Shown here: piece after piece, positions 18,804-29,604 of the stretch
How positions within the stretch are numbered: the stretch's first letter is position 1
Layout: the number at the start of each line of letters is the position of its first letter
NCBI RefSeq assembly: GCF_000521485.1
Contig: NZ_BAVS01000004.1
Span: 1-64,000, forward strand
DNA: 64,000 nucleotides
Direction: 5' to 3'
From: Gracilibacillus boraciitolerans JCM 21714
Lineage (GTDB): Bacteria; Bacillota; Bacilli; Bacillales; Amphibacillaceae
The notes under the pieces: generated by a model
What the model saw: the letters and a program-made list of their open reading frames with translations, nothing else
The model's database searches: none
What the model was told of the DNA's origin: nothing
Position numbers and translations under genes: made by a program

Positions 18804-21800
18804 TTATTGCGTATAAAATTCTAGTTCAGCGATATTCGCGTGTCCTCCATCAGGACTTATATAACGAAGATAGCGATACGTTTCTTCCGTTGAAAGTTCC
18901 ACTACGTTCCATCCAGAGTCGGGCTCTGAGCTGATCGTATATAAATCGACGAACCCTTCATTTGGAGAAACATTTGATCCTTGAATTTTACCTCCATTCA
19001 TCCTACGTGTAAATCCTTCTCTAGGATAGAATCTGATTTGAGCAGGCTCTACTTGATTACCTTCTCCTACATCAATTCCTGTGTAACCAGCATTTGCTTC
19101 TTGATAGTCGAAGAAGGTACTGGTATTCCCATCAAATGCTTTATCATATTCTGCACCAGCTGACCATGCAGGTGTTGTTCCAAAAAGATCTCCTGTTACT
19201 AATGCTAACTGATTGGAAACATCAACAATTAGCTCTCCTGCAATACCAGATCCGTCCATGGCCTCTGCAATAACCTTAACCTCTCCATTTAAACCCTTCG
19301 TATTTCCTGATAACACACCATCTGAAGTAATAGAAGCAATATCTGTATCCGAACCATCTATATCAGTAACAGCCCATTCCACGTTTTGGTTCGCATTGGC
19401 AGGAGAGACTTGTGCAGTTAACTTTAAAGTTCCACCATTTGAATCGATGGCCTGCACTCCATCTTCGCCACTCACCGCAATGTTGGAGACTTCATCAAAT
19501 ATATTAATTGATTGGGCGACATCCTCCATTGAAACGACTTCCTTACTAGTGGTTGTATAGTCCATATCCGTTAGAGTAACATCAGTTGTAAATGCCTCTG
19601 TTTCTTTTGCTTTCATATTCACCTTAATCAAGTCTGGATCATTAAAGAAACGATTTGGTGTACCTTCTACCTTAAGACGAATCTCACCTGGTTGTTCAGA
19701 ATCACTCGTTATTTTTAATTTTTTTACTAAAGGATCCACGGAAACAAACTCTAGTTGCTCTGGATCATAGTTAAGGTTCATCTCGATTGAACGAAGGTTA
19801 TCACCCTCACCGTTCATTGCATAAATAAGACTAAATGAATCACCTACTTTTACATCATCTATTTCTTTAACAGATAAAGCAGGTTCTGAAGTTTGGACAT
19901 TTACCGTATCTGTTCCAACAAAAATCTCACCTGTTGCGGAAGTGATACTAATCCTAACTTCAGTGTCACCAATTTGTCTATCAATTGCTCGAACAAATTC
20001 TCGACGTTCCATTTTTACTTGATAACCTTTACTCTTAACTGAAATATTACCGTTAACTGTCTCGCCGTTGATAGCAAGTGTAGCTGAATCACCATCAACT
20101 AAATTCTCAGCATTATCCGGCACATGAACATTAATAGTAAGTTTCCCTTTCAACTTTCCATTCAACTTATCAGGATTGATATCGACAGTTGACGGAACAA
20201 TAAAATTAGCGTTTGGTTTCGGTGCTTCCTCCATGTCATTTCCTAGAAAGTAGCTTGTGTGTGGTGGTTGGTTATAGGCCACATTTTGCCAAGCAATTCC
20301 TAAGCGATAAACCGAATCATGCATAAGTGTTGGAATCCTATGCTCCGTGAGATCAGTGGTTGTATACAAGCGAAGTTCTGTACTCTCAATATCTCTCACG
20401 ATGACTTCTTCACGCCAATCACCAATAATATCAGCTTGTAACGCTGGATTTCCCTTTGTACCATTGTTAGAAGTGGTTCCTTCCATTTTCAAAATATTCT
20501 CAAGCTCATTATTTTCATAATTCCATTTATCAATTCTTGGTGTTCCAATTCCCACATCATAATCTGTCCAGTCATGATCTAATAGCTCTCGCGATAAATC
20601 GCCATCCCACCAGATAGCGAAGTTAGAAGTTGGGATTTCATCACCAATTTTTTCACCATTGGCAGTATAAAGGTAACCTTCCCTATCATTCCATGCCCCA
20701 CCAACTGCCCCAAGCTTCAGCACCTGGATATCGTGGATCTACATCTGCGGATACTCCTCTACCAGTATCTGCACCAGTAGGAACAGCCCATAGCTCTTCA
20801 CCTGTAGCAGCATCGCGCATGCTTAAACCATAATCTCCCCATTCATGAACTTGAAATACTTCCATACCATCTCTAGTAGGATCAAGGTCACTTACATGCA
20901 TCGCATCACCGTGGTTCCAGCCTGTTGAATACATGCCTGTACCATCATCATCAACAGCCATTGCACCAAAAATAATTTCATCCTTACCATCATCGTCAAC
21001 GTCAGCAATACTTAAGCTATGATTTCCTTGGCCTTCATATTCTTCCTTGCCTTCATCAGTGTCAAATGTCCAAAGCTTAGTTAACTCCCCCCCATCTCGG
21101 AAGTTATAAGCTGTAAGCATTGTTTTTTCATAGTAACCACGCGTCATTACAATACTAGGCTTTTGACCATCTAGATAGGCCACCCCCCCTGCAAGGAATC
21201 GATCTCCTCGGTTACCATATGTGTCTCCCCCCCAATCTCCCATGTTACCGCGTGCTGGTGAAAAGTCTGTTGTAACAAGTTCTTCACCTGTTTCACCCTC
21301 AAAAACGGTTAAGTATTCAGGTCCTTCCAGGATATATCCAGAATCGTTACGATAATCTGCATTCTCATCACCTATCACGTTACCAGCTGCATCCGTTGTA
21401 CCGTCTGCTGTTCTAAGCGTAACCTCTGCTTTACCATCACTATCAAAGTCATAAACTAAAAATTGGGTATAATGTGCACCCGCACGAATATTCTTTCCTA
21501 GACCGATTCTCCATAATTGTGTACCATCTAATTCATAAGCATCAATAAAAACTTCGCCTGTATATCCTGAGCGTGAATTATCTTGAGCATTTGATGGTTC
21601 CCACTTTAATATAATTTCATATTCACCATCACCATCAAGGTCACCCACACTAGCATCATTTGCATGATACGTATAATCCTCCCCCCCATCAGGAGTTGTG
21701 CCACCTTCTGGTCTTTGAAGTGGAATCGATTGATATTGGTTTCCCCCCCACACTTTCTCTTCTTTTGATTTGTCTGCTTCCTCCCCCCCATATGAGACAG

Positions 21801-22137
21801 CGCTTACACTATAAGTCGAGTCAGTTGTACCCTCTTCATCTAAATAGTTTGTGCTTGATGTTATTGGTTCATCATTTATCTTTTCGCCATTACGATAAAC
21901 GTTAAAAGTAACCTCTTCTGAATCTGTTCCTAACAGACGCCAGCTTACAAAGATACCGTTATCTGTGTTAACAGCAACAACACCTCGTTTTAAATACTCC
22001 ATTTGATAAGGAGTTTCTCCATTAACATTTGCACTAACTGATGGCAATTGAACTGTGCTAGCAAATGAGGTAGCAATAAGTGCTGCGCTAACTACAATTG
22101 CACTCTTCTTCAATCGTTTCTTAAATCGTTTCAACAT
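18804..22137 (-). CDS. Secreted multidomain rhamnogalacturonan lyase (PL11-like), frameshifted
   Basis: Extracellular pectin-degrading enzyme of about 1110 residues. A signal peptide (KRFKKRLKKSAIVVSAALIATSFAS) is followed by the PL11 region with an Ig-like start (MEYLKRGVVAVNT), ANDASVGDLDGDGEYEI, FLVYDFDSDGKAEV, TYGNRGDRFLAG and calcium-type DxDxDG loops. After it come a cohesin-like domain (about VGDSFSLIYAMNGEGDN), a Big_2-type Ig domain and a C-terminal F5/8C (discoidin/CBM32-like) domain ending ISPDGGHANIAELEFY. An extra C at 20708-20711 breaks the frame; removing it restores EAWAVGGAWNDREGYLY. Six seven-C runs between 21087 and 21789 each add a Gly. It stands alone; a cre-like site lies upstream. 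Confidence 0.88.
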
Positions 22138-22838
22138 AGATTAAACCTCCTAAAGATAGATTGAAAATAAGTAAATAGTTTGACTCAAACTGATTTAAGT
22201 ACCTGGTGAAGGTGTTAACTTTCTCACGATAATCAAAACAGACATTCACCTCCTTTAAATAACTTAATGATTTATAGAACTAGTTCAATTTATTGGTTTG
22301 TTAAAATTAAGTGGAGTAAAGTAACGATCTATATGCCTCACATGTCAGAGTTGTAACACAATAGTGGTTATATTTGATAGTAAGAAAACCATTATTAATT
22401 TTTATAGAATGTAAAAAACAACTCGCAAGAAATATTTTTAGCTTTTCTAAATATAGTTAGCGCTTTCATTTTATAACATAAAATATTTTCAGTTATAATA
22501 TATAAAAAGAGAATGTATTTTGAAGAACATGTATATTTTAACAAACTATTAAATGAGTGCGTATATAAAAAGCAGACATAAATAACTAAAAAGTAGATAA
22601 AACAATCCCTTTTAGAGAGAATATCTATTCATATGTATTATTTTTCACCTTTCATCGTTAACAATTAACGGAAAAATATAAGATGGAGCACTCTAAACTT
22701 TTTCTGATACTGTCCAATCCTGAGGACTCTCTAAAAAAATAAAGACAACTATTCTCCTATGGAATTAGTTGTCTTTATTCTTAAAATTCTTTTCATTTTT
22801 TTAACAAAGGTTTACTAGATTGAATAAAATAGCTCTAA
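22138..22838. other. Long upstream region of the lyase, with cre-like site and a terminator
   Basis: Seven hundred AT-rich bases without a supported gene. TTAGCGCTTTCATT near 22456-22470 resembles a CcpA cre box. The last part, 22741-22776, is a hairpin (AAAGACAACTA with TAGTTGTCTTT) that would terminate the TPR/GTPase gene on the minus strand. Around 22205-22255 the sequence holds an imperfect inverted repeat (GGTGAAGGTGTTAAC region) just ahead of the lyase ribosome site. The remainder shows nothing. Confidence 0.5.
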
Positions 22839-25579
22839 CTAAAATTGAGACAACCGAACCGTCCCCGTGTTGCAATTCATCCATTCATGTTGGCGTAGTT
22901 TTATTTCAAACAGGGTTATTGGATTTCGATATAATTCAGGGTTTTTTCGCATATCGCTTAATAGATCTTTACTTTCTTCAATCTCTTCATATGCTTCCGA
23001 TAAGGTTACAGTTAATACTTTATATGGCTCTGAAAAGAACATATTAATATCTCGTTCAAGTGATTTTCCGAATATTTCAAACGGCTGCATGAATTCATCC
23101 ACAACTATTTTGATTGATTTACTGTAGTCTTTTCCCTTGATATAATGTTTAAATTTATCATGGAGTATCTCTTTATTTTTCAATAATGTATCGACGAGCT
23201 TTCCAGCACTTTTCCATAAAGATTGTGAAATAGCAAAGTGACTTATAAAGGTTACCTGCGTCAAAGCAATGTTTTTTCTAGTCATCCGTTCTATATCGCG
23301 ATGCCAGTCATTTAATACTTCACTGTCACACTCGAAAGATATCTTTTCTTCATCATATAAATGATTAAACTATCGCTCATTTCCCTTAAATACGTTTGGC
23401 TGTCGTTTAATTCCGAGTCGCTCTGCTCGATCCAATCCTGAAGTTCTACATGTAAATCAGGTAAAACTGTTTCTTCCATATAATCATTGATTCGCTTATT
23501 AATTTTATCGTTTAACTCCATATGAACTTTTCCAAGATCGCTATCTTCATCTACCAGTTCAGCGCTGTTCCGAATCAATTCCTGGAGCTTCATCGTCAAA
23601 TCCTGTCTCCACTTCTCTATAATTTTATTATAAGACTTGTTAATGACTTGATCTGAATTTTCTTCAATGTCATGCAACTGATGTTGTGCACCCTTCAGTT
23701 TGGTAACGACCTCTTCATTCCATTCCACTTTATTCATTAAGGAATATTCTTCTTCTTCTCGTCTATCAAGCAAGAATTCGATTGATTTCTTAATATAATA
23801 CAGAATACTGGCTGTACGTCCCTCTTCTATGTTATGCCCATTCTTGATCGTTTGTATAAATGCGGAAAACTGATCCATTTGATTTTTTCTACCTTCATTT
23901 GCCGAAAAAGTGAAGGCTTTTGCATTTGGAAAATAGGCATGAATTCTATTTATCATCGCCTCTGTCCGTTCCATCGCTACCTGACTGTCCAAATTACTCT
24001 CCGATTTGCATAAGATAAAATGAATCGGTAAGTCAGGTATCTGGTCCTTAATTTTAACAGCCTGATCTAGTTCATTACTTGTAAGGTTCGAGTCTGTATT
24101 GATCACAAACAGCAGACCATCCGCTAAATTAAGATAATGATTGGCTTTACTTCTGAATTTATCTTGATTTGTAAGATCCGGAGCATCAATTAGAGAAAGC
24201 TTATTTTCATTTAAAAAAGAGACCGGCATTCTACAGGAAATAAATGTTTGTTCCTTTTTAATTGTTTCTTTAAAATCATTATGTTCTGCTATCATTCTTT
24301 CCTCTTCATCCGTAATAGCATGAATCTTCGCATTATCTGCATCTTTGTAAAGGACGGTAGCATTAGCTGCCTCTTCTGAAAGCTCTTCTTCGAGTACTGT
24401 ATTTATAAATACACCTTTTCCACTCGTCTCAGTTCCCGTAATCATTAAATGGTATTGATGCAAATCTTGTAATTCGCTAATGATCCATTGATTACGTTTA
24501 TCCACGATTAATCCTTCAGCATCTGCCCATTTCATAACAGATTCGTAAAGTTCAACTCCATCTTTTATACCCTCCTGATAACGATCAGACTGGTTTAACA
24601 GACCTTCTGCCATATTAATTGTGGAAGCTTCCAGATTAGCAGGATAAATCTCGTTCCAGGAAAGAACAGCAGATGAAGCAATAATAGCATCAGAAGCTGT
24701 CGCTAATTTCATCCAATTGGTTAAATAAGTAGGAATTAAATAAGAAAACTCATGTATTAAATACTTTCCGTTCATTAATTCAAAGTAAGTTACCCTAAAC
24801 TGATTGGAAAGCTTACTCCATGTATTGGAGCGTTCTGGCTCTTGGACCACCAGCAGATTATTAATTTCCTCCAACCAGGTAAAATACAAATCATTTTGTT
24901 GATAACTATTCCACAGTGCTGTTGCCAGGCTTTCAAAACGATTCTGATCAATGTGATAGAGAGGCAATATTACCTCACTAAAATAACTTGGATGTATATG
25001 TGCCGTATGCCCGTCTTCTACATATTCTTCCAAAGTTACAAACCATGACAATGATTCTGTCCGTTTTGCCTCATTAACGGCAAGTTCGACAGCATTATCC
25101 CAGTCCTGTTGGTCTTCAAAGAATACTCGTGCCATATCGGTAACATCAGAATAGTCTGGATTTAACTCAACGGCTTGCTTGATAGCATCAACAGCCTTTG
25201 GATGATCATCGAGTTGTATGTATAGTGAAAATAGCTGCAGCAGCACTTCTGTTTCTAATACTTCTGAGTCTGTTTCAACTGCATTGTAATAGTCCTCAGC
25301 AATAGCAAGCAAATTCATTTCAACATGTGCATCCGCGATATTTTTCTGTGCCCATGGTTTTAACTCGTTGGAAACATTCTCCCATTTAAAAATAGCTGTC
25401 TCAAAATCTTGATTGAGAAAATAAACTTCTCCTTGCGCAAAACGAATATAGGATAGTTCAGGCATTTCATTTTGTTGCTCTTGCTTATATAATTCACCCA
25501 AAATCTTGATGGGCTCCACATTATTAATACCTTCTATAAATGTATGATAATAGGATTTACTAATTAGTTGTTTCTCCAT
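22839..25579 (-). CDS. TPR protein with degenerate dynamin-like GTPase domain, frameshifted
   Basis: About 910 residues. The N-terminal third has TPR-like helical repeats (FLNQDFETAIFKWENVSNELKPWAQ, AIAEDYYNAVETDSEVL, HPKAVDAIKQAVELNPDYSD). From about residue 370 a dynamin-like P-loop domain follows: GTETSGKGVFINTVL, SLIDAPDLTNQDKFRSKA, then HFILCKSESN where NKxD is expected. The P-loop has Gly instead of Ser/Thr after Lys and the G4 motif is Cys-Lys-Ser-Glu, so GTP binding is doubtful. A long helical C-terminus follows. One missing C near 23364 breaks the chain; restored it reads SLIHLYDEEKISFECDSEVL. The last 13 residues (NCNTGTVRLSQF) come from a repeat-like sequence. Role unknown; membrane remodelling or stress are guesses. 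Confidence 0.65.
22843..22878. repeat. REP-like sequence encoding the C-terminal tail of the TPR/GTPase gene
   Basis: The minus strand reads ACACGGGGACGGTTC then GGTTGTCTCAATTTTAG. The GGGGACGGTTC-TTGTCTCA pattern resembles an interspersed sequence I recall at gene ends in several Firmicutes, associated with REP-type transposases. Identification is from memory. Confidence 0.4.
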
Positions 25580-25717
25580 TGTTACCGCTCCTCCATATTA
25601 CCTTATTTAAAAATGCGTATTAGACAATAAATATCTCCAATTATATTCTAACAAACATAACCTTGTACAATATTTCATTTTTTTATCAATTACAATACAA
25701 TTAGATAACTACCACAA

Positions 25718-25750
25718 AAAAGTAGAGAGGATAAAAACTCTCTACTTCCA
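25718..25750 (-). terminator. Terminator of the ars operon
   Basis: AAGTAGAGAG and CTCTCTACTT form a ten-base stem just beyond the HesB-like stop, with T-rich sequence after it on the minus strand. Confidence 0.8.
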
Positions 25751-25766
25751 TAAGCAATTATATTAA

Positions 25767-26042
25767 TTAACAGCAATTACTTCCACCTGTTAAGATTAAA
25801 TTAGCACCATTCTGATTCTCTTCGATATCTAATGTAATATCCTCTGTACCTTCTATTTGTGAGTCAATTGCAACTTTAATTCCATTAATCGTTTGGACAG
25901 TATCAGATTCTGTTGGGTCATCAACTGATACATTATACTGCGGTCCACAACAGCCTGCAACAGAAGAAAGGCGAATTCCTCCTGCTCCTTTCTCGTTCAA
26001 GAAATTACTTAAAAGTTGTTTAGCTTCATCTGTAATTTTCAT
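25767..26042 (-). CDS. HesB/IscA-like small Cys protein in the ars operon
   Basis: A 91-residue protein with the start MKITDEAKQLLSNFL typical of the HesB/IscA-like fold. Cys pairs are at AGCCGPQ and the C-terminal SNCC. IscA proteins carry Fe-S clusters on three Cys; here the spacing differs (CC near residue 32, CC at the end), which could suit binding of a soft metal such as arsenite. The ATG at 26042 follows GGGAGG. Fourth gene of the arsR/arsD-arsA cluster, 48 bases after arsA. Its association with ars genes suggests a role with arsenite; this is inference. Confidence 0.7.
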   Translation of the reverse strand: MKITDEAKQLLSNFLNEKGAGGIRLSSVAGCCGPQYNVSVDDPTESDTVQTINGIKVAIDSQIEGTEDITLDIEENQNGANLILTGGSNCC

Positions 26043-26090
26043 TGGCTTTTTCCTCCCTAATATTTTGTGGTTCCTTCTAGTCTGAACCGA

Positions 26091-27878
26091 TTATTTATTT
26101 TCAACCATAAAGTCCTTTAGTTTGTTATATCCTATCTTTTCTTCTGAGAACCAAGGAATTAAAGCTGTATTTTCTCCGAATGTATCATGTGCTTTCTGGA
26201 TCCATTCCTGCTCTGCTAATGCTTTTCCTTTTAATATTGGATCACTAGTATGCGTTGCATATAGACTTTGATTAATTACCCACCATTTCGGATCAATATT
26301 AGCACGTCTTAGATCATCTTGTAACCTGGAGGCTTCCAGCACGGGCGTTGCTTCAGCAAGTGTAACAATCACTACAGCGGTTTCTTTTAGATTTCTGATT
26401 TGCGGCAATAGTTTTTTCGCACTCTCAGGAACTTTCCCTGTTGATCTGGCTATCTCCTTACTATACGCTTCAGAAGCATCTAATAAAAGCAGCGTATGGC
26501 CAGTTGGTGCTGTATCAATCACAACCACTTCATTTTCTGATTTGGCCACTACTTCGGCGAATGCTTGAAAAATTGCAATTTCTTCTGTACAAGGTGATTC
26601 CAAATCTTCCTTTAAATAAGCTAGACTTTCTTCATCTAAATCCTTAATTGATTCTTCCAGCACTTTTGCTTTATATTTTTCAACTTCATGTTTAGGATCG
26701 ATACTGCTAATCGTCAATCTTTCATTCTGCTGTTCCGATTGAAATTGATACTCCAGATGTGCAGCAGGATCGGTTGTCGTTAAATGAACACGGTGACCTT
26801 TTTCGACTAATCCTACAGCAATGGCTGACGCAATCGTTGTTTTCCCTACGCCACCTTTACCCATTGTAAAAATCAGTTTGGTACCGTTCATAGAAAAATC
26901 ATCGACAACTGTTTTTAACCCTGGCAGATTTATTTCCTGTCTTTCGATAGTTGCATCCATTATTTTCTCTTTGTAGGATGTAAAGAGGTGACGCAAATTG
27001 TCTATTCCTGTTAAAGAATACGGTACATATGGCAATGAATATACCTTCATCTGATTTAAATTCTCTGGCATCTCCTCTAAAGCCTCTCTTTGTCGCGCAT
27101 AGAAGGTGGACGCCACTTCATCCTTTTCATTATGGTCCTCTAAAAGACCATTAACAATCAGTATTTGATTATTAATGTCTAGCTCTTTTAATTCCCGAGA
27201 CGCACGATCCGCCTCTGTCAATGATGAACTATCAGGTCTTGAAACCAGTACTAGAGTTGTTCTTGTGCCATCAGATAAGGCAGATACTGCATTTGCATAC
27301 AGATCCTTTTTATCTGCAAGACCTGATAATGGTCCTAAACAGGAAGCTCCGTGTGTGCTTTCTTCTAAGAATCCATTCCATGCCGTTGGTAATTGTAATA
27401 ATCGCAACGTATGACCTGTAGGAGCTGTATCAAAAATAATATGATCGTATTGATCTACAATCTCGCTTTTGGTTAAAAAACTTGTAAATTCGTCAAATGC
27501 AGCAATTTCGACCGTACATGCACCTGATAACTGCTCTTCCATTGTTGTCACAACAGCTTCTGGCAATTTATTCCGATACGGGCCAACCATTTTTTCACGA
27601 TAGGCTTTTGCAGAAGCTTCTGGATCAATATTACTGACAAATAAGTTTTCCACATCTGGAATAACGGTTGGTGTACTCGACAAATCCATATGAAATACAT
27701 CTTGCAAATTCGAAGCAGGATCCGTACTAATTAATAATACTTTTTCATCTTGATCTGCTAAAGCTACAGCTGTTGCACAAGCTGTTGATGTTTTTCCTAC
27801 TCCACCTTTGCCTGTTAAAAATAAAAATTTTGTCTTGATATCATTTGGATTAAATTGGGCATCCATTGTTTTCACCAT
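26091..27878 (-). CDS. arsA: Arsenite-stimulated ATPase ArsA
   Basis: Soluble ATPase that energises arsenite export. Two homologous halves, each with a deviant Walker A (LTGKGGVGKTSTACATA near residue 20, FTMGKGGVGKTTIASA near 335) and the DTAPTGHTLRLLQLP / DTAPTGHTLLLLD signature. The three As(III)-binding Cys are present: SGACTVEIAAF, GASCLGPL and ESPCTEEIAIF. At 595 residues it has normal length and an intact frame. The start could be 27878 (MVKTMD) or the ATG at 27866; neither has a perfect ribosome site. It follows arsD by 12 bases. No arsB or acr3 pump gene is in the window. Confidence 0.96.
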   Translation of the reverse strand: MVKTMDAQFNPNDIKTKFLFLTGKGGVGKTSTACATAVALADQDEKVLLISTDPASNLQDVFHMDLSSTPTVIPDVENLFVSNIDPEASAKAYREKMVGPYRNKLPEAVVTTMEEQLSGACTVEIAAFDEFTSFLTKSEIVDQYDHIIFDTAPTGHTLRLLQLPTAWNGFLEESTHGASCLGPLSGLADKKDLYANAVSALSDGTRTTLVLVSRPDSSSLTEADRASRELKELDINNQILIVNGLLEDHNEKDEVASTFYARQREALEEMPENLNQMKVYSLPYVPYSLTGIDNLRHLFTSYKEKIMDATIERQEINLPGLKTVVDDFSMNGTKLIFTMGKGGVGKTTIASAIAVGLVEKGHRVHLTTTDPAAHLEYQFQSEQQNERLTISSIDPKHEVEKYKAKVLEESIKDLDEESLAYLKEDLESPCTEEIAIFQAFAEVVAKSENEVVVIDTAPTGHTLLLLDASEAYSKEIARSTGKVPESAKKLLPQIRNLKETAVVIVTLAEATPVLEASRLQDDLRRANIDPKWWVINQSLYATHTSDPILKGKALAEQEWIQKAHDTFGENTALIPWFSEEKIGYNKLKDFMVENK

Positions 27879-27890
27879 CTTTCTAACTTT

Positions 27891-28256
27891 CTATTTTAAA
27901 TCATTCATATTAATGGATAGACGAACTTTTGGTTTTTCTGTTAATTCTTCAGGATTTGTATCAAACCATTCTGCCAGTTCATCGTTTGATGGATAGCCAC
28001 CAACATTCGCTATTTCACCATCAACTAACACGATTGGTAATGCATCTGGACCTTTCTCCTGCAAGACACGGTTAATTTTATTATTATCCGCAAATTTATC
28101 AGGATCGTTTGTTAACTGATATCGTTTAATATCAAACCCTTTGTTCTCTAATGAATAAACGGCAGAAGCGACTCTCGTTAAATCTGGATCGACACTTGGA
28201 CCACAAACTCCAGTTGAACAGCACATTGCAGGATCAAAAATTTCTACTTTTTTCAT
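27891..28256 (-). CDS. arsD: Arsenite metallochaperone ArsD
   Basis: A 121-residue thioredoxin-fold chaperone delivering As(III) to ArsA. It begins MKKVEIFDPAMCCSTGVCGP, with the essential Cys12-Cys13-Cys18 triad. Immediately upstream of arsA. The 170-base gap to arsR contains an AT-rich palindrome (TATATAATTATATA near 28273-28286) and its own promoter region, so arsDA may be transcribed apart from arsR. Confidence 0.95.
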   Translation of the reverse strand: MKKVEIFDPAMCCSTGVCGPSVDPDLTRVASAVYSLENKGFDIKRYQLTNDPDKFADNNKINRVLQEKGPDALPIVLVDGEIANVGGYPSNDELAEWFDTNPEELTEKPKVRLSINMNDLK

Positions 28257-28431
28257 TTTAAACCTCCATAAATATATAATTATATAAGTACTTTCCTATA
28301 TTTAACAAAAAGAGAACTAAGAGGATTTTCTCTTAATCTCCTTATAAAACAAATATTGTTACAAAAGGTGGTTTCTCTCTCACATTATACATGATTACAT
28401 TTGAATTGGTGAATATATAGCACGAAAAAGT

Positions 28432-28791
28432 TTATACGAATTTCACTATATTACTATCACTGCATAAAGCTTGATCTTCCTCCAGGGAAATTAGTATCTT
28501 CATGTCACGGACAAAATCTTTATCCTCACTAAAATTATTCTTGAGATACGCAATTAAATGATCATTTTCTTTTATGAACTGATCATTGATGGAATAATAT
28601 GCCCACTTTGACTTCTTGGTCATTAACACCATATTTGCATACTTCAATTTATTTAAGTGTCTAGAGACATTCGTTTGGCTCATATCCAAAATACTTTCAA
28701 GCTCACAAACACACAATTCTCTCCTAAATAATAAATTTAATATCCTTAAACGGCTTTCATCTGATAATGCTTTAAAAATATCCGTATTCAT
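28432..28791 (-). CDS. arsR: ArsR/SmtB-family repressor
   Basis: A 119-residue winged-helix metalloregulator. The As(III) site is seen as ELCVCEL in helix 3; the recognition helix is MSQTNVSRHLNKLK; a further Cys lies near the C-terminus (ALCSDS). It would repress the ars genes until arsenite binds. Start at 28791, with a GAGAGG-type site just upstream and an operator-like palindrome in the promoter. Confidence 0.94.
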   Translation of the reverse strand: MNTDIFKALSDESRLRILNLLFRRELCVCELESILDMSQTNVSRHLNKLKYANMVLMTKKSKWAYYSINDQFIKENDHLIAYLKNNFSEDKDFVRDMKILISLEEDQALCSDSNIVKFV

Positions 28792-28805
28792 TTTTCAACC
28801 TCTCT

Positions 28806-28827
28806 CATATTCATATATTTGAATATG
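28806..28827. promoter_or_regulatory. ArsR operator-like palindrome
   Basis: CATATTCA-tatatt-TGAATATG is a perfect inverted repeat 15 bases ahead of the arsR start, resembling the imperfect palindromes bound by ArsR/SmtB repressors. Confidence 0.65.
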
Positions 28828-28994
28828 TTAATATTATATGTTCTGTTCTTGTTTTTGTCAATTATTGTACTTTTATGATTGTTTGGATTTATAAAAAGAT
28901 TATTTGAGTGGCTTTCCGTTCCATTTATAATCTCCTTAAATTCTTTGTGGAATTTAAGATGTCAGGTAATTCTTCCCTGCTCCTGATATCTTTG

Positions 28995-29543
28995 TTAGAT
29001 AAGTCCGTTATAATCCTCATTTAATAATCCATAAACATAATGGTCAACATATCGATCATATAACAATTCAGAACTCCTTATTAAACCTTCATTTTTAAAT
29101 CCTAATTTTTGAGGAATTGCTTGGCTTTTTTGATTTTCTGTAGCAGTACGTATTTCAATTCTCTTTATATTTAATTCATTAAAACAATAATCGATAATTG
29201 ATTTACAAGCACTAGTCATTAAACCATTACCTTGAAATTCTTCACCTATCCAGTATCCTATTGAAGTGGATTTATGAGCCAGTTAATACCATGCAGGCCA
29301 ATAACTCCTGCTAATTCACCTTTATACCAGATACCAGCTTGAAAGCCGTCATTAACACTAAATTGTTTTAGCGCCCCCAACAATGAAATCTTCTGAATTA
29401 CTAATCTCTTTTATGTAATCGACCCAAGGTAACCATTCTTTAAGATGATCTCTTGATTTATCTGTTAATAGAAATAAATTCTTCGCATGTCTTCTTTCTA
29501 ACAAGCGTAATTCCGCATCATCGTTAAGTTTAAAATAAAACAT
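28995..29543 (-). CDS. GNAT acetyltransferase, RimJ/RimL type, frameshifted
   Basis: Acetyl-CoA-dependent N-acetyltransferase of about 182 residues, similar to ribosomal-protein serine acetyltransferases (YdaF/RimL). The start MFYFKLNDDAELRLLERRHAK is followed by KEWLPWVDYI; the acetyl-CoA loop is GEEFQGNGLM; the tail has IRTATENQKSQAIPQKLGF and LLYDRYVDHYVYGLL. The ATG at 29543 follows AGGAG. Two breaks: five C at 29374-29378 instead of four (true IVGALKQF) and a lost base near 29279 (NW-HKSTSIGYWIGEE). The substrate is unknown. Confidence 0.85.
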
Positions 29544-29604
29544 ACTTTTTCTCCTCTTTTTCCTATTTATAATATGTAACACAAAGTTTTAGGGATAATA
29601 TTTT

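Noticed and set aside
20630-20833. Plus-strand gene across the lyase frameshift
   Set aside because: Shadow frame of the lyase; His- and Ser-rich composition and no ribosome binding site.
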